From Lachnospiraceae bacterium (GTDB lineage: Bacteria > Bacillota_A > Clostridia > Lachnospirales > Lachnospiraceae): DNA of 13,828 bases. Shown here piece by piece: positions 6,846-13,828 of this stretch. Location: the NCBI GenBank assembly GCA_017620345.1, contig JAFZQP010000035.1, positions 1-13,828 on the forward strand. The letters are read 5' to 3'. A program made the translations under genes and the position numbers. The notes under the pieces are model-generated. The model was not told the DNA's origin, ran no database searches, and saw only the letters and a program-made list of their open reading frames with translations. The stretch's first letter is position 1. Every line of letters starts with the position of its first letter.

Positions 6846-8288
6846 TTACTTCGCGGATGAACACTTCTTCGCGCAGGCACTGCAGTCTCCCTGCTTGTCC
6901 CAGCAGTATGTACACAGCTTGCTCTTGTCGATGCCGACAGACTTCACCATGTCGTCAACCCTGTGGAAACGAAGCGATGTAAACCCGAGCTGTTTTCTGA
7001 TACCCTCGAGCATCTCCTTGTAGTTCGTGCTGTCGGGATCCGCGTAGTCGGCCAGTACTTCATCCGATACGTTTTCTCCTTCGCGTTCTCTTATGATCCT
7101 GCGTGTGATCAGGTCATATTCCGAATTCGATCTTGAGAAGTTAAGGAACTTACATCCGTATAAAAGCGGCGGACACGCAGGACGGATATGAACCTCTTTG
7201 GCGCCGCTGCTGTACAGGAACTCGGTAGTCTCACGAAGCTGAGTTCCTCTTACGATCGAGTCATCTATGAGAAGAAGTGATTTGTTTCTGATAAGTGCAT
7301 CCACGGGGATCAGTTTCATGTGCGCGATGAGATTTCTCATGCTCTGATCCGTGGGCATGAACGACCTCGGCCAGGTCGGCGTATATTTGATAAAAGGTCT
7401 CGCGAACGGTATACCCGATCTGTTAGCATAGCCTATCGCATGTGCGATACCCGAATCAGGCACGCCCGCAACGATATCGGGTTTGACATCATCACGCTGT
7501 GCGAGCATCGCGCCGCAATTGTATCTCATGTTCTCAACATTGACGCCCTCGTATGTCGAGTTCGGATACCCGTAATATATCCACAGAAATGTACATATCT
7601 TCATAGTCTCCTTTGCGGGACTGACTGTCTCATATCCGTCGGGAGTGATGTACACTATCTCCCCCGGGCCGAGTTCCTTCTCATCGGAATATCCGAGATT
7701 GATATACGCAAAGCTTTCGAACGATACGCAGTATCCGTCATCCTTCTTTCCGATCATTACAGGTGTTCTTCCATAAAGATCCCTCGCTGCGTAAATACCC
7801 TCCTCGGTCATTATGAGAAGAGTCATCGATCCGTCGACTTTCTCCTGAACATATTTTATCCCTTCGACGAATGAATCCTTCTGATTGACAAGACATGCCA
7901 CTAGTTCCGTCGGGTTGATGTTGCTGCCGCTCATCGCCAGGAACTGTGTGCGGCTCGTTGATACCTCATCCACGAGTTCGTCGAGATTGTCTATGCGTCC
8001 GACGGTCGTGATCGCAAATGTTCCGAGATGCGATCTGATCAGAAGAGGCTGCGGTTCGTAATCCGATATGCAACCGATCCCGAGGTTACCCTTGAGTTCG
8101 TTGACGTCTCTGTCGAACTTCGTCCTGAACGGGGAATTCGTTATGTTATGGATCGCCCTGTCGAATCCCTTCTCGCCGAACACGGTCATGCCGGCACGTC
8201 TTGTTCCGAGATGCGAATGATAGTCCGTTCCGAAGAACAGGTCCCATACGCAGTCTGATTTTTTCGCTACACCAAAGAATCCACCCAT
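6846..8288 (-). CDS. PurF-like amidophosphoribosyltransferase paralogue lacking the catalytic cysteine
   Basis: Full-length (480 residues) PurF architecture: an N-terminal Ntn-type glutaminase domain, then a type I phosphoribosyltransferase domain with the PRPP loop LLLIDDSIVRGTQL (338-351) and RSFMPTDQSMR (308-318). True PurF catalyses the first step of purine synthesis (PRPP + Gln to phosphoribosylamine) using Cys as mature residue 1. Here the protein begins MGGFFGV, with Gly in that place. The usual HRGQ-type motif reads TRRAG, and the NGN oxyanion segment reads GRIDN. In contrast, Cys232, Cys379, Cys459 and Cys462 fit the Fe-S ligands of Bacillus-type PurF, and extra Cys469, 472 and 476 follow. 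An ammonia-dependent or regulatory role is inferred. The ATG is preceded by AAGGAG with 7-nt spacing. Automated annotation would probably call it purF. Confidence 0.85.
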   Translation of the reverse strand: MGGFFGVAKKSDCVWDLFFGTDYHSHLGTRRAGMTVFGEKGFDRAIHNITNSPFRTKFDRDVNELKGNLGIGCISDYEPQPLLIRSHLGTFAITTVGRIDNLDELVDEVSTSRTQFLAMSGSNINPTELVACLVNQKDSFVEGIKYVQEKVDGSMTLLIMTEEGIYAARDLYGRTPVMIGKKDDGYCVSFESFAYINLGYSDEKELGPGEIVYITPDGYETVSPAKETMKICTFLWIYYGYPNSTYEGVNVENMRYNCGAMLAQRDDVKPDIVAGVPDSGIAHAIGYANRSGIPFARPFIKYTPTWPRSFMPTDQSMRNLIAHMKLIPVDALIRNKSLLLIDDSIVRGTQLRETTEFLYSSGAKEVHIRPACPPLLYGCKFLNFSRSNSEYDLITRRIIREREGENVSDEVLADYADPDSTNYKEMLEGIRKQLGFTSLRFHRVDDMVKSVGIDKSKLCTYCWDKQGDCSACAKKCSSAK

Positions 8289-8344
8289 GTTGTTTCTCCT
8301 TGTATGAATTGTTTTAAAGCGCCTTGAATGTCTTCGTAATCCAA

Positions 8345-8482
8345 GATACGTGACAAAGTGTTTCCGATCAGACCGTGTGAATGCGTCGGTACTTAGCTGC
8401 CGTTCTGTGGCAGCTTATGTACCGCTACGCACCGAACATGAGCGAGAGCGCGTCTGAGCGGGAACAGCTTTGATCACGTATC
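8345..8482 (-). other. 138-bp highly self-complementary element upstream of the purF-like gene
   Basis: Almost the whole element folds on itself. The outer stem pairs 8345-8353 with 8474-8482 (9 bp, perfect). It continues with 8354-8358/8468-8472, 8359-8365/8460-8466 (one G-U) and 8368-8372/8453-8457. Further in, 8374-8378 pairs with 8436-8440. The inner arm pairs 8382-8386/8427-8431, 8387-8392/8419-8424 and 8395-8401/8409-8415 around a 7-nt loop. It begins just after the stop of the glycosyltransferase gene (stop 8488-8490) and ends about 55 bp before the purF-like ATG. No T-tract follows. It could be a structured leader RNA, a non-coding RNA, or a non-autonomous palindromic insertion (MITE-like). 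I cannot name a known riboswitch that fits. Confidence 0.6.
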
Positions 8483-8487
8483 GTATC

Positions 8488-9966
8488 TTAATGCAATCCC
8501 ACTAATATATAGAATAAGCTTGCCGTGATTGCAAAGCATAACGATGTACCCAATATAATGAGTCGCGGCAGTTTCTGTGACTTCGCCCCAAGCCGGTCGT
8601 ACCACAGGCCGAGGAGGATCGACAGCACCGACACGACTGCCGCGCTGTACCGAAGATCCATCGCAGAGAGATTTCCTCCGGATATCGCGAACATCAGGTA
8701 CCCGCCGATCAGGCATATCACAAGACTCGCCAGGAATATCTTCAGTCCCTTGTCGGGATTTGCTTCCGCCACGGCCCATGTGCGTATCATCGCTGTGATC
8801 TGAAGGATAAACACGCATACCGATAAGATCAGAAGGATCCATCCGAATAATGTCACGGCAGGTGAGAGGTTCGCAAAATCTCCTTCTCCGAAGAGTGATG
8901 ATTTTATCGTTGCAAGTATCAGGTTATACTCATCATATGCAAATCCGTTCGCCTTCATATACAAAAACGGCGATGCGGTCCTTATGTCAAACAGTCTCTG
9001 TGCAAGTCCTGCTCCCGTAACGTTTTCTCCGACTTCGGGGATATAACCCGCCGGCATATCAAACAGTATCTTATTGCGCAGCGGCCACCATAATCCGAGC
9101 GGAAATACGATGACGGCAAAGATCAGATATTCAAGTATATACGATCTTCGTTTTGAGACATTTTTCAGTTTCTCCGAATCGGTATATGCCTTGCAGATCA
9201 TCATCACAGCGATCGGCGGCGCGATGAGTGCGGACGATAATTTCGCCGACATCGCAAGTCCGATGAACACCGCCAGTAACACGATCTTGCCTGTTGTCGG
9301 TGCAAGATACCAGAGTATCGCAACGTATATCGCGATCATGGAAAGCATCACAGCGATCGCATCATTGTTTATGCTTCCCGACATAAGGATATATATCGGA
9401 TGGAAGCTGACTATGAGCATCGCAACGAGCGTTCCGGAAGATGTCATATTCAGAAGCCGGCAGATCATAAACACAACGTACATCAGCACGCACATATATA
9501 TGAGCGGTAATATCTGTACGTTTTTGTGCATATGCTCTTCGGTTACATGCATCCTTATGTTAAACCACATCCATACCGCGGATATACCGTGATGAAGCGG
9601 CGGCTGAAAAAACGCCCATACCGATCTCGGATCAAAATCGGGCAGGGCCTTATGACTTAATATATACTCCATATATGCCGCATGTCCCTCACCGGCGCCG
9701 AAGTCAACAACATCGTGCTGACGGCACCATACAGGGGTGTAGATCACATATGCAAGTTTTATCATCATGCCCGAAAGCATCGTAAGGAAAACGGCGCTTA
9801 CAGGGATATTTTTTCTGAACACAAATACTATGACAGCTGAGCATATAACAAGAAAAACAAACGGCGCGGCCTTGATCGATCCGACGGAAATATCCATGCA
9901 GAATGCGAGAAAAAGTGCCGCAGCAACTGTCAATAATATCGGTTTAATAACACTGTTATTTTTCAT
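8488..9966 (-). CDS. Multi-spanning membrane protein, GT-C/PMT-type glycosyltransferase
   Basis: A 492-residue integral membrane protein with roughly a dozen hydrophobic helices. After the first helices, an extracytoplasmic loop (VWCRQHDVVDFGAGEGHAAY) carries acidic residues at the place of the metal/donor-binding loop of GT-C enzymes, followed by FQPPLHHG, like the HPPLYY segment of the PMT/ArnT (GT39) group. Such enzymes transfer a sugar from a polyprenyl-phosphate donor on the outer face of the membrane; donor and acceptor are unknown here. A TTG at 9978 would add four residues, but the ATG at 9966 is preferred because GGGA lies 6 nt upstream of it. It starts about 20 bp after the TPR protein gene and is the last gene of that cluster before the structured gap. 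Family confidence is moderate. Confidence 0.75.
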   Translation of the reverse strand: MKNNSVIKPILLTVAAALFLAFCMDISVGSIKAAPFVFLVICSAVIVFVFRKNIPVSAVFLTMLSGMMIKLAYVIYTPVWCRQHDVVDFGAGEGHAAYMEYILSHKALPDFDPRSVWAFFQPPLHHGISAVWMWFNIRMHVTEEHMHKNVQILPLIYMCVLMYVVFMICRLLNMTSSGTLVAMLIVSFHPIYILMSGSINNDAIAVMLSMIAIYVAILWYLAPTTGKIVLLAVFIGLAMSAKLSSALIAPPIAVMMICKAYTDSEKLKNVSKRRSYILEYLIFAVIVFPLGLWWPLRNKILFDMPAGYIPEVGENVTGAGLAQRLFDIRTASPFLYMKANGFAYDEYNLILATIKSSLFGEGDFANLSPAVTLFGWILLILSVCVFILQITAMIRTWAVAEANPDKGLKIFLASLVICLIGGYLMFAISGGNLSAMDLRYSAAVVSVLSILLGLWYDRLGAKSQKLPRLIILGTSLCFAITASLFYILVGLH

Positions 9967-9986
9967 CAGGAATCCCAACTGTCAGA

Positions 9987-11381
9987 TCACTGTGGTGACA
10001 GATATTCCGCTGCCTCGGCAGCACCTTCCGAATCCGGATAGTTCGTTACGATACGGTTATAAAGCTCGTTTGCCTTTTCCGTATCTCCCGACTCTCTGTA
10101 TGCATAAGCAAGGTCCATCATATAATCCGGATTATCGGGCGCTATCTCACAGACCTTGTTATAGTATTCTATCGCCGTCTTATAATCCTTGGTAGTAAGA
10201 GCCGCTCTGGCTTTGTCTATGTAACTGCCGAGTGCATCTCCTGAAGCGGCTTCGCTGAGCTGTTCGTAAAGAGCTTTATACGCATCGGAGGAAGATGCAA
10301 GATGATCCTCCCCTATATCCGCAAGTTCATCCATTACCGTTCCGGGATTTTCCGGATCCGCGATATACATCTGCGCTGCACGAAGTAACTTGTCATTCTC
10401 GTTGGTCGCACCGTTTGTTCCGGTGAGTTCCTCTATCTGTCTTACAAGTTCAGCCTTTTCGGTCTCAAGAGTCTCTGCCTGCTTGACCGACTCCTGATGC
10501 GAAGCTTTTTCGGAAGCAAGTTCCTCACTGACCGCCATAAACTTGTCGGTGTCTTCCCTTGTGGCGACCTCTATCTTGCCCGGCAGTATCAGATACCAGC
10601 TTATCGCTATACCGATCACAAGACCTATAACGACGTTTATGATACTTGAAAACCCACGTTTTTCTTTTACGCCGACAGGCTGGATTATCGTATCGTTTCC
10701 GTTCTGGTAGGTGATGATATCCTGTGGGAGGAGCGCTGCACTCTTATCTCCCGACTCCGCCTGCTCGGTGATCAGGTTATTTATCTCCTTGAGATAGCGC
10801 TGGGTAGTCGTATCGTTGCGGTCGATCCGAAGCGCTCGAAGAAGCGTTCTTCTTGCCTTGTCGTAATCCCTCTGTTCGATATACAAAAGCGCCAGAAGCT
10901 GATAACCGCTTATGAGATTTTCATTTATCGACAGTACTTTCTTCAGCTGAACTATAGCCAGATCCTGGCTGTTTTGGTAACAGAAGTTGAGCGCCTGATT
11001 GAATTTCTTGATAGTCTGGTTGATCGTATCCAGTCTTGCCGGGTTGTTCTGCAGGTAATCAATATACTCATCGGCAATGTTCTTCTTGCTCTCGTAATTC
11101 TTGCTGATTATCCACTCAGAAAGAGCCGGAACCACTTCACCTCTTTCGAAGTAACACAGTCCCAGCAGATTTCTTGCATCAATATTCTTTTTGTTATATT
11201 TCAGACTCTCGTTAAGAGAAATGATCGCCCCGGAAATATCACGTACGTTTGCCTTGGTCAGTCCGTCATTATAGAGCATGTTGGACATGCACATGATATG
11301 TCTGTACGTTCTTATATCGGTACCGCATGACATGCATATGTCTTCGGGACCGAGGCGATTGCCGCACACAAAACATTTCAT
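9987..11381 (-). CDS. Zinc-ribbon, TPR, single-pass membrane protein with extracytoplasmic coiled coil and TPR
   Basis: A 464-residue protein of mixed architecture. An N-terminal zinc ribbon (Cys3, Cys6, Cys16, Cys19) is followed by TPR-like helical repeats (about 45-205; e.g. ALSEW, ARNLLGLCYFERGE, AIVQLKKVLSINENLISGYQ). A basic VKEKRG (238-243) precedes one transmembrane helix (about 246-266). Next come a Glu/Lys-rich coiled coil (about 275-320) and C-terminal TPRs (about 395-460, AIEYYNKVCEIAPDNPDYMMDLAYAY). By the positive-inside rule the zinc ribbon and first TPRs face the cytosol and the coiled coil and last TPRs lie outside. The gene overlaps the stop of a 49-residue gene as ATGA. It is likely a scaffold or adaptor; partners are unknown. 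Confidence 0.85.
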   Translation of the reverse strand: MKCFVCGNRLGPEDICMSCGTDIRTYRHIMCMSNMLYNDGLTKANVRDISGAIISLNESLKYNKKNIDARNLLGLCYFERGEVVPALSEWIISKNYESKKNIADEYIDYLQNNPARLDTINQTIKKFNQALNFCYQNSQDLAIVQLKKVLSINENLISGYQLLALLYIEQRDYDKARRTLLRALRIDRNDTTTQRYLKEINNLITEQAESGDKSAALLPQDIITYQNGNDTIIQPVGVKEKRGFSSIINVVIGLVIGIAISWYLILPGKIEVATREDTDKFMAVSEELASEKASHQESVKQAETLETEKAELVRQIEELTGTNGATNENDKLLRAAQMYIADPENPGTVMDELADIGEDHLASSSDAYKALYEQLSEAASGDALGSYIDKARAALTTKDYKTAIEYYNKVCEIAPDNPDYMMDLAYAYRESGDTEKANELYNRIVTNYPDSEGAAEAAEYLSPQ

Positions 11382-11527
11382 AACTGCTTATTCTCTTTTT
11401 CTCTCCGAAGCATCTCGACCATTATGTCGGTCATATCTGTCAGTTCATGCTCTCTTACAGCGTTCTCAACCTCTTCGACTTCCATGCTCGGATGAAATTT
11501 CTTAAGTTCTTCTTCAAAATTGATCAT
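11378..11527 (-). CDS. Small 49-residue protein between the FapA and TPR genes
   Basis: An ATG at 11527 opens a frame of 49 codons starting MINFEEELKKFHPSMEVEE and ending REKENKQL, stop TGA at 11380-11378. The start overlaps the FapA stop as ATGA, and its stop overlaps the TPR gene start as ATGA, so it is precisely fitted into the operon. GAGG lies about 10 nt before the ATG. The product is acidic, helical and has no membrane segment; MVEMLRREKEN could form a short coiled coil. It is too short to place in a family. Without it, there would be a gap of about 140 bp inside a tightly packed operon, which supports it being real. Confidence 0.75.
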   Translation of the reverse strand: MINFEEELKKFHPSMEVEEVENAVREHELTDMTDIMVEMLRREKENKQL

Positions 11528-12909
11528 AACGTCTTGGCCTCAACAACTGAAGATCCTTCAGGTCTGTAGAACTTAATGTGCTGCATACAATTGGGGATCT
11601 TCATTTCCTTGTCATCGATCTTTATAACGACTCCGGGATTGACTGTATCCTCGATCCTTATCTCAGCTTCTGACCCGACACTTATAGTCTCCTCGATCTC
11701 CTTCAGTTCCTTCTCAACATGTTCAAGAAGTCTTTCATCTCTGCGAAGTCTTCTCGTCAGCTGATTGACCTTGGCATCCTTGACATCCTTGGGTTCGTTG
11801 CTGATCCTCACATCCCTGACCTGATCTATCTCGCTCTTTGTTTTGATTATACTGTCTCTTGCACTCTCTGCTTTTTCCGTAAGCAGATGGTATCTCTTAT
11901 CGTATTCCTCACTGATACCCGAAGCAAGTATTGTCTTTACTTCCGCTTTGTTACCCGCGATGGCTGCTTCCATCTGTCCGACACAGTAATTGACCCCTCC
12001 GATGATCGCACCTTTTCTTCCCTTAACGCTTACGGACTTGCCGGCTGATACGGTCGAATTAAGGATTATGTTTGCTTCGATGTTTCCTTTTGCTTTGACT
12101 TCGGTAAACTCTATAAAGTTGGCGTAGACGTTTCCGCCTGCGATCAGTCTTGCCTTGCCGCCGCCCTGCATGCCTTTCTTGAGCACTATATCTCCTTCGG
12201 CAATGATAGTTGCAGCTTCAACAGCTCCCTCGACCGTAACGGATTTGGTCGCGCGGATATATGTTCCTGTCCTGACATTTCCGTGCACGATAACATCACC
12301 GCGAAAATCAATACGACCGGTTACAAGATCAAGATCTTTTCTGAGTTCATACAGATCTCTTACATGAAGTTTGAAATTATCATACTCAACACGGCCTTCG
12401 GATGTAGCCTTGTATGTATTCCCGTCAAATGAAACCTCAAAGCCCGAACCTTTTATCTGCGGAAGTTCCTTGGCGGGTTTGCATCTGACCTCACGGTTCT
12501 TGACATCAAGTCCCGAGCTTCCCGGAACAGCCGGGTGATAGACAGCCAGAAGATCTCCGGGACGCACGCTCTGTATGACGCTCATGCTTTGGTAATCGAC
12601 CGACCCGTCCGAGCGGATCGTCGGATGCTTGATCTCTCCTGTCTTGAACAGAAAATCATAGTACCCGTTCTGCGACTCAGTCATCTTTCTTCCTTTGGCC
12701 ACGACCACATCTTTGAGATATATCTTTTCATTGATGATCTTTTCTATCTCAGAATAGATTATCCCCGCGGTGACACCGTTCTGGCGAAGGAACATCGTTA
12801 TATCCTCGACGGTCACCGGCTCATTATCGGTAGGCACCGTCAGGAATACCGATGCACTCATAGCATCATCAGATATGAAACATCTCCATCCTTCTGTTGA
12901 AACAGCCAT
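11524..12909 (-). CDS. FapA family protein (DUF342)
   Basis: A 461-residue member of the FapA/DUF342 family. The N-terminal domain (to about 190) includes the typical VRPGDLLAVYHPAVPG segment. A central right-handed beta-helix (about 198-305) is built of short Gly/Val repeats such as GDVIVHGNVRTGTYIRA, VTVEGAVEAATIIAEGDIVL and GGNVYANFIEF. An alpha-helical coiled coil (about 325-410) and a small C-terminal beta domain follow. Family members are annotated as flagellar assembly protein A, and some bind polar or membrane-associated partners; no flagellar gene is present here, so a flagellar role is not supported. The ATG at 12909 follows GGGGAT, and the gene starts 11 bp after valS. Downstream genes are coupled by ATGA overlaps, suggesting FapA, the 49-residue protein and the TPR protein act together. 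Confidence 0.9.
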   Translation of the reverse strand: MAVSTEGWRCFISDDAMSASVFLTVPTDNEPVTVEDITMFLRQNGVTAGIIYSEIEKIINEKIYLKDVVVAKGRKMTESQNGYYDFLFKTGEIKHPTIRSDGSVDYQSMSVIQSVRPGDLLAVYHPAVPGSSGLDVKNREVRCKPAKELPQIKGSGFEVSFDGNTYKATSEGRVEYDNFKLHVRDLYELRKDLDLVTGRIDFRGDVIVHGNVRTGTYIRATKSVTVEGAVEAATIIAEGDIVLKKGMQGGGKARLIAGGNVYANFIEFTEVKAKGNIEANIILNSTVSAGKSVSVKGRKGAIIGGVNYCVGQMEAAIAGNKAEVKTILASGISEEYDKRYHLLTEKAESARDSIIKTKSEIDQVRDVRISNEPKDVKDAKVNQLTRRLRRDERLLEHVEKELKEIEETISVGSEAEIRIEDTVNPGVVIKIDDKEMKIPNCMQHIKFYRPEGSSVVEAKTL

Positions 12910-12920
12910 ACTTCATCCCC

Positions 12921-13828
12921 TTATCTGTCTTTAAGCGTAGCTAACCTTTCCGCAACCTGATCGCGAAGAAGCGTATACTTCTCAAGTTTTTCCTTTTCCT
13001 CATTTATCTTTGCTTCGGGCGCTTTACTGATGAACTTCTCGTTCGACAGCATTCCCTGGCACCTCTTGATCTCCCCGTCAAGACGTGCTTTTTCCTTGTT
13101 CAGACGTTCTATCTCCGCGCTTATATCAACAAGTTCAGCGAACGGGATATAGATCGCCGCATTTGCGATCATTACCGAAACCGCATCGTCATCTATACCG
13201 GACTTGTCGCTCTGGATGCTTGACGAAGAAGCACCTGCGAGGCTTTCGAAGAACACTCTTCCTTTTTCAAATGCGAGCTTTACCTTCTCATCTTCGGTAA
13301 CAATGAACACGTTCGCTTTTTTCGAAGGAGCAACGTTCATCTCGGCCCTGACATTTCTGATGCCGCGGACAGCTTCCTTGATCAGCTCGATCTGCTGCTC
13401 ATCCTCTTCGTACTCCCATTCTTTGTTATAGACAGGCCACAAAGATATCATTAGAGAATCTGCCTCACGGTCAGCATCACCGTCCGTAAGCGTACAGTAT
13501 ATCTCCTCGGTTATGAACGGCATGTAAGGATGAAGGAGCTTGAGTGAATCGATCAGCACCGTCTTGAGCGTATAGAGCGCTGCATTTGCCGAAGCCGCAT
13601 CATCGGTGTTATAGAGTCTCGGCTTGATCATCTCGATGTACCAGTCACAGAGAACATCGTATATAAAATCATATACTTTCTGTACCGCTATTCCGAGCTC
13701 ATACTTTTCCATGTTGTCGGTCACTTCTCTGACAACTTTGTTAAGCTTCGAGAGTACCCATCTGTCCGCCGGCCACAGATCGGCAGCCGCGGGCTTTGTT
13801 ATCTTCTTGCCTTCCATGTTCATCATGA
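12921..13828 (-). CDS. valS: Valyl-tRNA synthetase, C-terminal part, truncated by window edge
   Basis: The C-terminal roughly 300 residues of ValRS, which charges tRNA-Val. The visible part holds the alpha-helical anticodon-binding domain (ADRWVLSKLN; YDFIYDVLCDWYIEMIKPRLY; LHPYMPFITEEIY, a hallmark of ValRS/IleRS/LeuRS) and the ValRS-specific C-terminal coiled coil ending LSNEKFISKAPEAKINEEKEKLEKY. The frame stays open to the right edge, and the first in-window residues MMNMEG fit the internal FVxMNMEG stretch of ValRS, so the ATG at 13826 is not the real start. The catalytic and editing domains and any T-box leader lie outside the window. It is the first gene seen of the cluster that continues into FapA after an 11-bp gap. 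Confidence 0.96.
   Translation of the reverse strand, partial: MMNMEGKKITKPAAADLWPADRWVLSKLNKVVREVTDNMEKYELGIAVQKVYDFIYDVLCDWYIEMIKPRLYNTDDAASANAALYTLKTVLIDSLKLLHPYMPFITEEIYCTLTDGDADREADSLMISLWPVYNKEWEYEEDEQQIELIKEAVRGIRNVRAEMNVAPSKKANVFIVTEDEKVKLAFEKGRVFFESLAGASSSSIQSDKSGIDDDAVSVMIANAAIYIPFAELVDISAEIERLNKEKARLDGEIKRCQGMLSNEKFISKAPEAKINEEKEKLEKYTLLRDQVAERLATLKDR

Noticed and set aside
8289..8487. Purine riboswitch or T-box leader upstream of the purF-like gene
   Set aside because: I see neither the conserved three-way-junction core of a purine riboswitch nor the T-box sequence GGGTGG; the pairing is a long rod instead.
13824..13826. ATG at 13826 as a true start giving a 301-residue protein
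   Set aside because: The residues MMNMEG match an internal ValRS segment and the frame continues to the window edge, so this is a truncated valS.

Overview
The window looks like a chromosomal housekeeping segment from an anaerobic Firmicute, most likely a clostridium of the Lachnospiraceae type (Butyrivibrio/Roseburia-like). This is inferred from protein style: a GlnRS with a VVTGKR loop, a DUF2225 protein, a PurF-like protein that starts Met-Gly-Gly, a clostridial HtpG, strong AGGAGG-type ribosome binding sites and a perfect CIRCE operator. All eleven genes lie on the minus strand, so transcription runs from right (13828) to left (1). I see no mobile element, CRISPR array, tRNA or rRNA.

In transcription order: (1) 13828-9964 is a tight cluster. 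It holds the 3' part of valS, a FapA/DUF342 protein, a 49-residue protein, a zinc-ribbon/TPR membrane protein and a multi-spanning GT-C-type membrane glycosyltransferase. The FapA, 49-residue and TPR genes are joined by 4-bp ATGA overlaps. (2) A gap of about 200 bp (8289-8487) contains a long, almost completely self-complementary element of 138 bp. (3) A purF-like gene (6846-8288) encodes a protein that keeps the PRPP loop and the Fe-S-type cysteines but lacks the catalytic N-terminal cysteine of the glutaminase domain. (4) A clear sigma-A promoter (6809-6837) drives an unrecognised 456-residue gene followed after 16 bp by glnS. (5) A 110-bp gap (3621-3730) has three hairpins. (6) A DUF2225 protein, a small YtxH-like membrane-anchored protein and a lipoprotein with a parvulin-type prolyl isomerase domain form an overlapping trio. 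(7) htpG, truncated by the left edge, is controlled by a compact region of about 120 bp.

The left end has a protein-folding theme: a surface prolyl isomerase lies next to cytosolic Hsp90. The perfect CIRCE element (HrcA operator) between them sits inside the last codons of the isomerase gene. On the transcribed strand it is also an 11-bp perfect hairpin followed by T6, so it could double as the isomerase terminator. The best htpG promoter lies just downstream of it, and its transcript would begin with a second hairpin followed by T7, ahead of the ribosome binding site. This stacked control region, the catalytically altered PurF paralogue and the two structured intergenic elements are the items most worth a second look. 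I see no obvious defence or biosynthetic system.
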